A stretch of 33,411 bases of DNA from Streptomyces sp. JJ36. Its GTDB lineage: Bacteria > Actinomycetota > Actinomycetes > Streptomycetales > Streptomycetaceae. Made by a program: the position numbers and the translations under genes. Below the pieces are notes generated by a model that saw only the letters and a program-made list of their open reading frames with translations, ran no database searches and was not told the origin of the DNA. The stretch spans positions 1 through 33,411 of the forward strand of contig NZ_JACYHE010000066.1 of the NCBI RefSeq assembly GCF_021696945.1, read 5' to 3'. Numbering within the stretch: position 1 is the first letter of the stretch; each line of letters starts with the position of its first letter. This document shows, piece after piece, positions 13,496-21,338 of the stretch.

Positions 13496-14955
13496 CCGCG
13501 GTTCCTCCTCCACCAGGCGCGGAAGGACTCCCGGGCCGGCGCCGGGGTGTCCCGGGCGTCGCTCCACCGGGACAGCGGGCCGGGCAGCCGCCCGAGCCGA
13601 CCGCCGCGGCGCCGGGAGCCCAGCACCCGGCCGCCGGCCCCGGCGGCGCGCTGCGCGGCGGCGAGCCGGCCGGGGGAGCCGAGGGCCCAGCCCGCAGCCC
13701 GCATCGCGAGCCGTTCGGGGGGCGGCACACCGCCCCGCTTCTCCTCCACCACGCGGGTGCGCAGATGCACCAGCACCTCCGGGATGTCGATCTTCACCGG
13801 GCACACGTCGTAGCACGCTCCGCAGAGCGAGGAGGCGTACGGCAGGGAGCGGTCCAGCTCGCTCTCCAGGCCGCGGAGCTGCGGCCCCAGGATGGCGCCG
13901 ATCGGCCCCGGGTAGACGGAGCCGTACGCGTGCCCGCCGGTCCGCTCGTACACCGGGCAGACGTTGAGACACGCCGAGCAGCGGATGCAGTACAGCGCCT
14001 GCCGGCCGACCGGGTCGGCGAGGGCGCGGGTCCGGCCGGCGTCCAGCAGCACCAGGTGGAAGGTGCGCGGCCCGTCCCCGTCCTCGGCGCCGCGGGTGCC
14101 GGTCCAGGTGGAGGTGTACGGGTTCATGCGCTCGCCTGTGGAGGAGCGCGGCAGGAGCTGGAGGAAGGTCTCCAGGTCCTGCCAGGTGGGCACCAGCTTC
14201 TCGATGCCGACGACGGAGATGAGGGTCTCCGGCAGTGTGAGGCACATGCGCCCGTTGCCCTCGGACTCCACGACGACCGCCGTGCCGGTCTCCGCGACCA
14301 GGAAGTTGGCGCCGGAGACGCCGACCTTCGCGCGCAGGAACTTCTCCCGCAGATGCCGCCGCGCGGCTTCCGCGAGTTGCCGCGGGTCGTCGCTCAGCTC
14401 CTCCGGCGCCGCGGTCCCGTGTGCGGCCATGCGGTTCCGGAAGAGGTCCCGGATCTCCGCGCGGTTGCGGTGGATGGCGGGCACCAGGATGTGTGAGGGG
14501 CGGTCCTCGCCGAGCTGCACGATGAGCTCCGCGAGGTCGGTCTCGTACGCGGCGATCCCGGCCCCGGCCAGCGCCTCGTTGAGGCCGGTCTCCTGGGTGG
14601 CCATGGATTTGACCTTGACCACCTCGCGTTCGCCGGTCTCCTGCACGAGGCCGGTCACGATGCGGTTGGCCTCGGCGGCGTCCCGGGCCCAGTGGACGGT
14701 GCCGCCGGCCTCCGTGACGCGCTCCTCCAGCAGGAGCAGGTAGTGGTCGAGGTGGCGCAGGGTGCGCTCCTTCAGGGCGCGCCCGGCCTCCCGCAGTTCC
14801 TCCCAGTCCGCCTGTTCGCCGACCGCCCCGGCGCGCTTCTCCCGGATGGTGGCGGTGGCGTGCGCCAGGTTCCGCCGGAGCTGGGTGTCGGCGAGGGCGT
14901 CCCGGGCGGCGTCCGGGAAGGCGGGCATGCCCAGGTCGGTGACGCGGCCGCTCAC
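13492..14955 (-). CDS. lutB: LutB-type iron-sulfur lactate oxidation protein
   Basis: 487 residues. The N-terminal LUD domain covers about residues 60-300, with KVKSMATQETGLNEAL and NFLVAETGTAVVVESEGNGR typical of LutB. A ferredoxin-like region follows with Cys323, Cys326, Cys329 and Cys333 (CIRCSACLNVCP) and then Cys378, Cys381 and Cys385 (CGACYDVCP), enough for two [4Fe-4S] clusters. The C-terminus beyond residue 400 is basic and variable. It acts in the cytoplasm or at the membrane in lactate oxidation, probably passing electrons to quinone. GTG 14955 overlaps the lutA stop as GTGA. The three lut genes are therefore translationally coupled. Confidence 0.95.
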   Translation of the reverse strand: MSGRVTDLGMPAFPDAARDALADTQLRRNLAHATATIREKRAGAVGEQADWEELREAGRALKERTLRHLDHYLLLLEERVTEAGGTVHWARDAAEANRIVTGLVQETGEREVVKVKSMATQETGLNEALAGAGIAAYETDLAELIVQLGEDRPSHILVPAIHRNRAEIRDLFRNRMAAHGTAAPEELSDDPRQLAEAARRHLREKFLRAKVGVSGANFLVAETGTAVVVESEGNGRMCLTLPETLISVVGIEKLVPTWQDLETFLQLLPRSSTGERMNPYTSTWTGTRGAEDGDGPRTFHLVLLDAGRTRALADPVGRQALYCIRCSACLNVCPVYERTGGHAYGSVYPGPIGAILGPQLRGLESELDRSLPYASSLCGACYDVCPVKIDIPEVLVHLRTRVVEEKRGGVPPPERLAMRAAGWALGSPGRLAAAQRAAGAGGRVLGSRRRGGRLGRLPGPLSRWSDARDTPAPARESFRAWWRRNRG

Positions 14956-15719
14956 GGGACCACCGTCCCCGCGGCCGGCGCGCCCGCGCGCGGCGACTCC
15001 TGCGCGGCCAGGATCTCGGCGAGGTGGCGGGTGCCCACCCCGGTCCGGAACCGGGTCAGCAGTCCGCCGATGTGCATCAGGCAGGAGTTGTCGCCGGCGC
15101 ACAGCACCTCGGCGCCGGTGCTCCCCACGTGCCGTGCCTTGTCCGCGCCCATGGCCACCGAGGTCTCGGCGTTCTTCAGCGCGAAGGTGCCGCCAAAGCC
15201 GCAGCACTGGTCCGCGTGCGGCAACTCGACCAGGTCGATGCCCCGTACGGCCCGCAGCAGCGTCAGCGGCCGGTCGCCGACACCGAGGAGGCGGAGCGAG
15301 TGACAGGTGGGGTGGTAGGTGACCCGGTGCGGGAAGGAGGCGCCCACATCGGTCACCCGGAGCACGTCCACCAGGAACTCGGAGAGTTCGTGGACCGGGG
15401 GCGCGGCCGCCACCTCCTCGGCGAGCAGCGGGTCGCCCGCGGCCGCGGCGATCGGGGCGTGGTGCGCCCGGACCATGGCGGCGCAGGAGCCGGAGGGGGC
15501 CACCACGGCGTCGTACCCGGCGAACGCCCGGGCGAAGCGGCGGACCAGCGGGACGCACTCCCGCCGGTAGCCGGTGTTGAAGTGCATCTGGCCGCAGCAG
15601 GTCTGCTGCTCCGGGAACTCCACGGTGCAGCCCAGCCGCTCCAGCAGCCGGACGACGGCGCGGCCGGTGGCGGGATAGAGCGTGTCGTTGAGGCAGGTGA
15701 TGAACAGCGCGACGCGCAT
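14952..15719 (-). CDS. lutA: LutA-type (Fe-S)-binding lactate oxidation protein
   Basis: 255 residues with the duplicated cysteine-rich CCG domain of LutA, heterodisulfide reductase HdrB and GlpC. The first copy has CLND and TCCGQMHFNTG (CCG at 41-43). The second has HPTCHSL and QCCGFGGTF. These cysteines bind an iron-sulfur cluster. With LutB and LutC it oxidises L-lactate to pyruvate. ATG 15719 begins MRVALFITCLND, the usual LutA start, with a GAG-rich ribosome-binding region before it. It lies 53 bases downstream of the permease gene, so co-transcription with lldP is likely. Confidence 0.95.
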   Translation of the reverse strand: MRVALFITCLNDTLYPATGRAVVRLLERLGCTVEFPEQQTCCGQMHFNTGYRRECVPLVRRFARAFAGYDAVVAPSGSCAAMVRAHHAPIAAAAGDPLLAEEVAAAPPVHELSEFLVDVLRVTDVGASFPHRVTYHPTCHSLRLLGVGDRPLTLLRAVRGIDLVELPHADQCCGFGGTFALKNAETSVAMGADKARHVGSTGAEVLCAGDNSCLMHIGGLLTRFRTGVGTRHLAEILAAQESPRAGAPAAGTVVP

Positions 15720-15772
15720 GATCGCTCTCGCTCTTCTCGGGGGACGGACAGGGGACGGGCGGCGGCCGGGGG

Positions 15773-17620
15773 CTACGGGAGCATCCAGGCGAGGATGTTC
15801 GACTGGAGATAGACCAGTGTGCACATGGCCGCGAGGAGCAGCAGGCTCCATCGGACCGCGGTGCGGAAGAGCTCCGACTCGCGCCCCACCATGCCGACGG
15901 CGGTGGCGGCGATGGTCAGGTTCTGCGGGCTGATCATCTTGCCGACGACCCCGCCCGAGGTGTTCGCGGCGACGAGCAGCGCCGGGTCCAGTCCGGTCTT
16001 CTCGGCGGCGGCCTGCTGCAGCGTGGCGAAGAGCGCGTTGGCCGAGGTGTCGGAGCCGGTGATCGCGGTGCCGAGCCAGCCCAGCAGGGGCGAGAGGAAG
16101 GCGAAGGCGGTGCCCGCGCCGGCGATCCAGGTGCCGATGGTGAGGGTCTGGCCGGACTGGTTCATCACGTACGCCAGCCCGAGGACGGAGGCGACGGTGA
16201 GCAGCGCCCAGCGCAGCGACGCCACGGTCCCGGCGAACTCCCGTGCGGCTGTGCCCGGGGAGAGCCGGTAGACGGCGGCGACGAGAAGGCCGGAGAGGAG
16301 CAGCAGGGTGCCGGGGGAGGAGAGCCAGGGGAGGGTGTAGACGGTGGTGGCCGAGGGCTCTCCGGACGCGTCCAGCAGCCGGCCGTCCAGTCCCGGCCAG
16401 GGCAGGGCGGCGTCGGTGGCGGCCAGCGCCTCCTCGGCGGCCGTCCAGAGCTTGGAGACGGAGAAGACCGCGATGACGACGAGATAGGGGAGGAAGGCCA
16501 GGGCGTAGCGGCGGCCCGAGGGGGTCGAGGGTCCGGGCCGGGGGCCCGTCCCCGGTTCCGTGTCGGGCCCGGGCTCCGGCGCCGGGGCCGGTTCCTGCGG
16601 CCGTCGCGGCGCGGGGGCCGCGACGGTCCGGTGCCGTACGGCGGCCGGGGCGGTGCTGCCGGGGCCTGCGGCACCCGGCGCGGGGGCTGCGGCGCCGGGT
16701 GCGGGGGCGTCCGTGCCGCTCCCGGGGGCTTCCGGGCGCCGCCCGCTGTCGGTCTCGGGGCCGTCGCCGCGCTCCTCCCGCAGGGCCTGCCGTGCCTCCT
16801 CGCCGGCGCCCGGCCGCCAGACGCGCAGGAAGAGGACCACGGCGGCGAGCGCCGCGAGCGAGGCGATGATGTCCGTGAGCTCCACCGAGACGTAGTTCGC
16901 GGAGACGAACTGCGCCAGGGCGAACACCGCGCCGCACACCAGGGCCACGGGCCAGGTCTGGCGGACGCCGCGGCGCCCGTCCACGATCAGCGTCAGCAGC
17001 AGCGGCACGAAGAGCGCGATCAGCGGTGTCTGGCGTCCGACATAGGCGCCGATCTCCGGGTACGGGATGCCCGTCAGATTGCCCGCGGTGATGATCGGGA
17101 TGGCGATGGCCCCGAAGGCGACCGGCGCGGTGTTGGCCACCAGCACGGTGATCGCGGCGCGCGCGGCCGGGAAGCCGAGGGCCATCAGCATCACGCCGGT
17201 GATCGCGACCGGGGCGCCGAAGCCGGCGAGCGCCTCGAGCAGCCCGCCGAAGCAGAAGGCGATGATGACCGCCTGGATCCGGGGATCGTCGCTCACCAGG
17301 TTGAAGGCGTGCCGGAGATCCTCGAAGCGCCCGCTGACCACGGTCAGCCGGTAGAGCCAGATCGCAGCGACGACGATCCACATGATCGGGAACAGGCCGA
17401 AGGCCGCCCCCTCGGTCGCCGAGAGCAGGGCGAGGCCGGGTGGCATGCCGTAGGCCGTCACGGCGACGCCCACGGCGGCGCCCAGTGCGGCGAGCCCGGC
17501 CCAGTGGGCCTTGAGGCGCAGGAATCCCAGCAGCACGAAGAGGGTGAGCAGGGGCAGGGCGGCGACCAGCGCGGAGAGCGCCAGGCTCTCGGCGACCGGG
17601 GTGGTGTCCGGCTGATACAC
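15773..17620 (-). CDS. lldP: L-lactate permease (LctP/LldP family)
   Basis: A 615-residue polytopic permease for lactate and probably glycolate, with proton symport known for the family. It has about 13 hydrophobic helices. Characteristic stretches include FGGLLEALAGFGAPVAITGVML (split here: FGGLLEALAGFG at 124-135), NTAPVAFGAIAIPI (163-176), NQSGQTLTIGTWIAGAG, GWLGTAITGSDTSANALF and LLVAANTSGGVVGKMISPQ. Residues about 271-370 are a Pro/Ala/Gly-rich insertion that widens one loop, including two APAPGAA units. GTG 17620 has AGGGAGGACCTC upstream. It heads the lldP-lutA-lutB-lutC operon. A LldR-type operator lies 20 bases upstream of the start. Confidence 0.95.
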   Translation of the reverse strand: MYQPDTTPVAESLALSALVAALPLLTLFVLLGFLRLKAHWAGLAALGAAVGVAVTAYGMPPGLALLSATEGAAFGLFPIMWIVVAAIWLYRLTVVSGRFEDLRHAFNLVSDDPRIQAVIIAFCFGGLLEALAGFGAPVAITGVMLMALGFPAARAAITVLVANTAPVAFGAIAIPIITAGNLTGIPYPEIGAYVGRQTPLIALFVPLLLTLIVDGRRGVRQTWPVALVCGAVFALAQFVSANYVSVELTDIIASLAALAAVVLFLRVWRPGAGEEARQALREERGDGPETDSGRRPEAPGSGTDAPAPGAAAPAPGAAGPGSTAPAAVRHRTVAAPAPRRPQEPAPAPEPGPDTEPGTGPRPGPSTPSGRRYALAFLPYLVVIAVFSVSKLWTAAEEALAATDAALPWPGLDGRLLDASGEPSATTVYTLPWLSSPGTLLLLSGLLVAAVYRLSPGTAAREFAGTVASLRWALLTVASVLGLAYVMNQSGQTLTIGTWIAGAGTAFAFLSPLLGWLGTAITGSDTSANALFATLQQAAAEKTGLDPALLVAANTSGGVVGKMISPQNLTIAATAVGMVGRESELFRTAVRWSLLLLAAMCTLVYLQSNILAWMLP

Positions 17621-17640
17621 GAGGTCCTCCCTGTGAGGGC

Positions 17641-17653
17641 TTGGTCAGACCAA
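17641..17653. promoter_or_regulatory. FadR-type GntR operator O1 before lldP
   Basis: TTGGTCAGACCAA is a perfect inverted repeat around one central base. It matches the TTGGTnnnACCAA pattern known for PdhR/LldR-type regulators. It lies between the predicted lldP transcription start and the coding region, where bound repressor would block transcription. Confidence 0.85.
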
Positions 17654-17668
17654 AGAATGAGTGGACAC

Positions 17669-17698
17669 ACGCTAGGCACGGGCACTGCGGGCCGTCCA
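17669..17698 (-). promoter_or_regulatory. lldP-lut operon promoter
   Basis: On the minus strand TGGACG (17698-17693) and TAGCGT (17674-17669) are 18 bases apart. RNA would start near 17662, about 10 bases before operator O1. Confidence 0.5.
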
Positions 17699-17722
17699 GG
17701 GGTTACGGGCGAGTAGGGAGAT

Positions 17723-17735
17723 GTGGTCTGACCAA
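17723..17735. promoter_or_regulatory. FadR-type GntR operator O2 before the regulator gene
   Basis: TGGTCTGACCA (17724-17734) repeats the O1 pattern TGGTnnnACCA. It lies 20-30 bases before the TATGAT box of the regulator gene, overlapping its -35 region, so autoregulation is expected. Confidence 0.8.
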
Positions 17736-17754
17736 GCACGGTGCGGCGCGGCAG

Positions 17755-17760
17755 TATGAT
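17755..17760 (+). promoter_or_regulatory. -10 box of the GntR regulator gene
   Basis: TATGAT is one base from the ideal TATAAT. It lies about 137 bases before GTG 17897. The -35 position falls on operator O2 and shows no good TTGAC match. Confidence 0.5.
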
Positions 17761-17896
17761 CGGGACGAGACGTGCGCGGGGCGACGCGGCCGGTGCGGGC
17801 GCGGCGCCGGGCGGGCGGCGACGGGCACGGTCACCGGCGCCCGCTGCGCCGGCCGCCCACCGCGCGCCGCCGTCGCCGACCCGGGAAGGACAGTCC

Positions 17897-18661
17897 GTGA
17901 CCGAGGGGATGACCTGGGAGCCGGTGCCGCGGGCGCGCACCTTCGAGCTGGTGCTCGCGCGGATCGAGGAGCAGATCGTCGCCGGCAACCTCCGGGTGGG
18001 CGACCGGCTGCCGCCCGAGCGCGAGCTGGTCGACCTGCTGGGCGTCAGCCGCGCCGCCGTCCGCGAGGCGCTGCGGGTGCTGGAGGCGCAGGGGGTGCTG
18101 CGTCCCCGCGTCGGCACCGGGCCCTCCTCCGGCACCGTCATCGCCGCGATGCCCAGCGAGGGCCTGACCCGGTTGTTGCGCCTGCACCTCGCCCTCGCCA
18201 ACTTCCCGCTCGCCGACGTCGTCGAGGCCCGGGCGACCCTGGAGCGCTCCAGCGCGCAGCTGGCCGCCGCGCAGGCCAGCGCCGACGAGCTGACCGCCAT
18301 GCGGACCGCGCTGGAGGAGATGGAGCGACCCGGTCTGCCGCTGGACCGGTTCAACGACCACGACACGGCCTTCCATGTGGCGATCGCCGAGGCCGCGCGC
18401 AACCGGCTGGTCGCCGACCTGACCACCGCGGTGCGCGGCGCGGTCCGCCCGCTGCTGCTCGACGCCTTCGAACGCATCGGCGACTGGGAGGCGGTGGTGG
18501 TCCGCCTGCGCGGGGAGCACCGTGCGCTCTACGACGCCATCGCCGCGGGCGACGGCGACCGCGCGGGCGCCCTGGCCGAAGCCCATGTCCGCGGGTTCCA
18601 CCAGGAGGTGGTCCAGGGACTGCTCGACGGCGGGCCGGAGCCGGCGGCCGGGCGCTCCTGA
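17897..18661 (+). CDS. lldR: FadR-subfamily GntR regulator of lactate utilisation (LldR-like)
   Basis: 254 residues. The winged HTH occupies residues 15-85 (RIEEQIVAGNLRVGDRLPPERELVDLLGVSRAAVREAL, split here at DRLPPEREL) and shows the classic GntR pattern. The FCD effector domain covers about 95-245, with the Asp/His metal-ligand pattern DHDTAFHVAIAEAARNR, and GEHRALYDAIAAGD. It is divergent from lldP, and two TGGTnnnACCA operators lie in the shared region. Lactate-responsive repression of lldP-lutABC is therefore the likely role. GTG 17897 follows GGGAAGGA by 6 bases. The specific symbol is inferred from context. A pyruvate- or glycolate-responsive relative would look similar. Confidence 0.9.
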   Translation: MTEGMTWEPVPRARTFELVLARIEEQIVAGNLRVGDRLPPERELVDLLGVSRAAVREALRVLEAQGVLRPRVGTGPSSGTVIAAMPSEGLTRLLRLHLALANFPLADVVEARATLERSSAQLAAAQASADELTAMRTALEEMERPGLPLDRFNDHDTAFHVAIAEAARNRLVADLTTAVRGAVRPLLLDAFERIGDWEAVVVRLRGEHRALYDAIAAGDGDRAGALAEAHVRGFHQEVVQGLLDGGPEPAAGRS

Positions 18662-18693
18662 CGGCGGACCGGCCCCCGCCGTCAGGAGCGCCC
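18650..18693 (+). terminator. 18-bp perfect stem terminator overlapping the regulator stop
   Basis: Bases 18650-18667 pair perfectly with 18676-18693 around an 8-base loop. The TGA stop of the regulator (18659-18661) is inside the 5-prime arm. The stem may serve both strands, since the next gene converges on it. Confidence 0.8.
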
Positions 18694-18807
18694 GGGCACC
18701 GCGTTCCCGTCCGCCCGCCGCCAGGGGCCGCTCGCTGCGTACCGGCCGCCTCCGGCCGGCGGGCCGCCGCGTGCTCCGCGCCGCGTACGAACGGGCCGGG
18801 GGCGGGG

Positions 18808-19203
18808 CTACGCCTCGGGCTCCTCCAGGCCCCAGCTGTGGATCCACCGCGGATGGATGCGGATCAGCTCCTCGCTGAAGTGCGGGCCCAGCTCGTGCGG
18901 ACCGGTGTGCAGCTCGGCCTCCCCGCGGATCTCCACGCCGCGCACCCGCCACGGGCGGACGCTCACCAGGTCGTCGACCACGAGCGCCAGCCGCGGGTTC
19001 CCGTGCAGGTTGCGCCACTTCTTCGTCCGCCCGAGAGCGAAACCGCCGATCAGGATGGTGCCGTCCTCCTGCGGGAAGAAGCCGACCGGATTCGCCTGCG
19101 GCTGCCCCCGCTGGTCCACGGTGGCCAGCCGGCCCAGGCGCTGGGTACGGAGATAGGCGAGTTCGGCCGTGGTGAACGCCTTGTCACGGCTGTGATCCGT
19201 CAT
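18808..19203 (-). CDS. PPOX-fold flavin/F420-dependent protein
   Basis: 131 residues of the pyridoxamine 5-phosphate oxidase-like split-barrel fold. The N-terminus TTAELAYLRTQRLGRLATVDQRGQPQANPVGFF is typical of actinobacterial PPOX-class F420-dependent enzymes (shown here as TAELAYL and GRLATVDQRGQPQANPVGF). It is followed by GGFALGRTKKWRNLHGNPRLA, where the basic Lys/Arg cluster would contact the cofactor phosphate. The substrate is unknown, and an FMN enzyme cannot be excluded. ATG 19203 has no ribosome-binding site. GACGCT ends 6 bases upstream, so a leaderless message is possible. Confidence 0.85.
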   Translation of the reverse strand: MTDHSRDKAFTTAELAYLRTQRLGRLATVDQRGQPQANPVGFFPQEDGTILIGGFALGRTKKWRNLHGNPRLALVVDDLVSVRPWRVRGVEIRGEAELHTGPHELGPHFSEELIRIHPRWIHSWGLEEPEA

Positions 19204-19289
19204 GCCGCCAGCGTCACACGCCCCGGGAGCCCGCGCATCGGCTGAGGGACGTACGTCCGCCGGACCGGACCGGGCCGCGGCCCTGCCCG

Positions 19290-19778
19290 TCAGCCGCCGA
19301 GCACGACGCCCAGCCAGCCGCCCACCACCAGCAGGCAGGCCGTCTCCTCCACCAGCATGTTCCGGCCGATCGCCCGCATCACCGCGCGGGTGGAGGACCG
19401 TGCGGCGCCGTGGCCGCCGAGCCGGTGGCGCTCGTGGGCGTAGAGGCCGCCGAGGAAACCCGGCACCACGCCCAGCACCGGCACCAGGAAGAAGCCGGCG
19501 GCTCCGGTCGCGCCCGCCAGCAGCAGTGCTCTTCGCCGGGCCCCGGAGGCACGCAGGCTGCGGGCCGGCAGCAGCCACTGCACCACCAGGTTGGTGAGCA
19601 GCAGCGCTGTCGCGCCCATCAGGAGCCACCAGGAGAGGGCACCGCGCTCCGTCATCGCCCACCACAGCACGCCGGCCCAGACCAGCAGCGGGCCCGGCGC
19701 CCCGGGGACCACCGTGCCGACGACGCCGAGCAGCATCACCAGCCCCACCAGCGGGAGCTGCCACGTCCCCATCCCCAT
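19290..19778 (-). CDS. DUF456 family membrane protein
   Basis: 162 residues with four or five hydrophobic helices (about residues 8-30, 33-50, 54-70, 88-110 and 142-160). Two Gly/Pro-rich repeats, LLGVVGTVVPGAPGPLLVWAG and PVLGVVPGFLGGLYAHE, are characteristic of DUF456. The function is unknown. ATG 19778 and the second Met (19772) are both possible starts. GACCCT lies 6 bases before 19778, which again suggests a leaderless transcript. No operon partner is evident. Confidence 0.83.
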   Translation of the reverse strand: MGMGTWQLPLVGLVMLLGVVGTVVPGAPGPLLVWAGVLWWAMTERGALSWWLLMGATALLLTNLVVQWLLPARSLRASGARRRALLLAGATGAAGFFLVPVLGVVPGFLGGLYAHERHRLGGHGAARSSTRAVMRAIGRNMLVEETACLLVVGGWLGVVLGG

Positions 19779-19861
19779 GCGCCCAGGGTCCCGCAGGAAC
19801 GGGGCGGCCGCCTGCCGCCCGCCGTTCCCGGCGACCGGCTTACAGGCGGGTGCCGGACGGG

Positions 19862-19867
19862 GACAAT
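19862..19867 (+). promoter_or_regulatory. -10-like box for a leaderless PP2C-like transcript
   Basis: GACAAT ends 6 bases before ATG 19874. It departs from TAnnnT at the first position only. Confidence 0.33.
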
Positions 19868-19873
19868 GACGCC

Positions 19874-21247
19874 ATGAGCGAGCAGGGCGAACAGCCGGGC
19901 GAATCCGTCACCGCGCGCGACTGGTGGAGCCGGCTGTACGCACCGGACGCCGCGGACGCCGGTCGTGACGGAGCACCGGACACGCTCGACGAACGCTTCG
20001 CCTCGGCGTCCCGCGCAGTGGGGCGGCAAACCCCCTCCGGGGAGCCGGCCGGCCCGGGGGAGCGGACGAGGCACGGAGCCTCCCCGGACGCCGCCGGGGG
20101 TGGGGAGCCCGGTCCCGTACGCGGCACCGGCGGCGGCGCCGGCCCCGCGGCCGGCGCCGGTCCCGGACAGGGGGAGCCGGACACCGGGGCCGGAGCGCCG
20201 ACTGCCGCCACCGGCGGGGCGCCGGCCGGCGAAGCGGGCCGGGTACGGGGCGTGCTGCCGCCGGCGGAGCCCGGGGCGCTCGCCGATCTGGTGCCCGACA
20301 CCGTGCTGGACGGTGCCCACTACGGCGGTCTCACCCTGCGCGCCGCCTCCACTCGGGGCGAGGCCGCCCGCGAGCGGGGCACACCCCGTGGGGAGGCGCT
20401 GCTCACCGCCCGCTTCGGCGGCGGGGACGCGGGCGGGCCCGGGGTGCTGCTGGTGGCGGTGGCCGCCGGGCAGGCTCCCGAGCCCGGCGGCCGGCGGGCC
20501 GCGCGCGAGCTGGTGCACCTGCTGGGGGAGGCCGTGGGACGCAGCCGTACGCGCCTCGCCGAGGACCTGGCCACGGGCCGTCGCAGCATGCTCAAGTCCG
20601 GCCTGAAGCGCCTCACCGACCGTTGTTACGGCCGGCTGCGGGCCCAGGCCGCGGCGTTGGGGCTGGCGCCCGGCGACCACACCGCCGGACTGCGGTGCCT
20701 GCTGCTCCCCGCGGACCCGCGCTGCACCGTGCGCCTGTTCTTCGGCTACGGCGACGGCGGGCTGTTCCGGTTGCGGCACGGTGTCTGGCAGGACGTCGAG
20801 CCGCGCTCCTCCGGGCCCGCCGGCTCCCCGGCGGTACCGCCGGCACCGGCGGGGCCGGTGAGCCGGGGGGCGGAGGGGCCGGTCCCGGGGCCGCCGGAGG
20901 GCCCGCCGCACGGGTCTCCGGAGGGCTCGCCGGACCCGGCCGCGCCTGCCGGGGGGCCCGTCCTGCCCGGCCCGTTCGACAGGGCGGAGCCGGAGGCCGA
21001 GCCGGAGCCCTTCCGCTTCCGCGCCGGGGCAGCGGAACCAGGAGACGTGCTGCTGCTGTGCACTCCCGGCCTGGCCGGGCCGCTCCGCACCGACGCCGCG
21101 TTCGCGGGCGGGCTCGCGGACCGCTGGGGCGCCCGCGGGGCCGCGGGCCCGGCGGTGCCGGACCTTCCGGACTTCCTGGCCGACGTCCGGCAGCGGGACG
21201 GCGCCGGCGCGGCGGACCGTACGGCCGTTTCCGTCTGGGAGGACTGA
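19874..21247 (+). CDS. PP2C-fold protein, probably catalytically degenerate
   Basis: 457 residues. The N-terminal 135 residues begin MSEQGEQ and are mostly Pro/Gly/Ala-rich and disordered. A PP2C-like domain follows from about residue 140: HYGGLTLRAASTRGEAARERG, LLVAVAAGQ, FFGYGDGGLFRLRHG, a disordered Pro/Gly insertion (about 315-375), then GDVLLLCTPGLAGPL and the end DRTAVSVWED. In active PP2C enzymes the third element reads like ADGxGG, and here it is VAAGQ (residues 196-200). The terminal metal Asp pair is also reduced to ADRT. The fold is clear, but Ser/Thr phosphatase activity is doubtful. ATG 19874 is preferred over GTG 19850 because of the -10-like box. Convergent with the DUF2637 gene. 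Confidence 0.8.
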   Translation: MSEQGEQPGESVTARDWWSRLYAPDAADAGRDGAPDTLDERFASASRAVGRQTPSGEPAGPGERTRHGASPDAAGGGEPGPVRGTGGGAGPAAGAGPGQGEPDTGAGAPTAATGGAPAGEAGRVRGVLPPAEPGALADLVPDTVLDGAHYGGLTLRAASTRGEAARERGTPRGEALLTARFGGGDAGGPGVLLVAVAAGQAPEPGGRRAARELVHLLGEAVGRSRTRLAEDLATGRRSMLKSGLKRLTDRCYGRLRAQAAALGLAPGDHTAGLRCLLLPADPRCTVRLFFGYGDGGLFRLRHGVWQDVEPRSSGPAGSPAVPPAPAGPVSRGAEGPVPGPPEGPPHGSPEGSPDPAAPAGGPVLPGPFDRAEPEAEPEPFRFRAGAAEPGDVLLLCTPGLAGPLRTDAAFAGGLADRWGARGAAGPAVPDLPDFLADVRQRDGAGAADRTAVSVWED

Positions 21248-21258
21248 CCCGCAGCCGG

Positions 21259-21296
21259 CGCCGGGCGACGGGTCGCGGTCCGGCCGCGGCCCGGCG
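21259..21296. terminator. hairpin between convergent PP2C-like and DUF2637 genes
   Basis: CGCCGGGC (21259-21266) and GCCCGGCG (21289-21296) form an 8-bp stem in the 91-base gap between two converging stop codons. Confidence 0.4.
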
Positions 21297-21338
21297 GTGC
21301 CCCGCACGGGCCCCGGCCGGTCCCGGACGGGCGTGGAC

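Noticed and set aside
12258..13730. Long minus-strand and plus-strand frames across lutC and its downstream region
   Set aside because: Shadow frames of lutC with low-complexity composition and no ribosome-binding sites.
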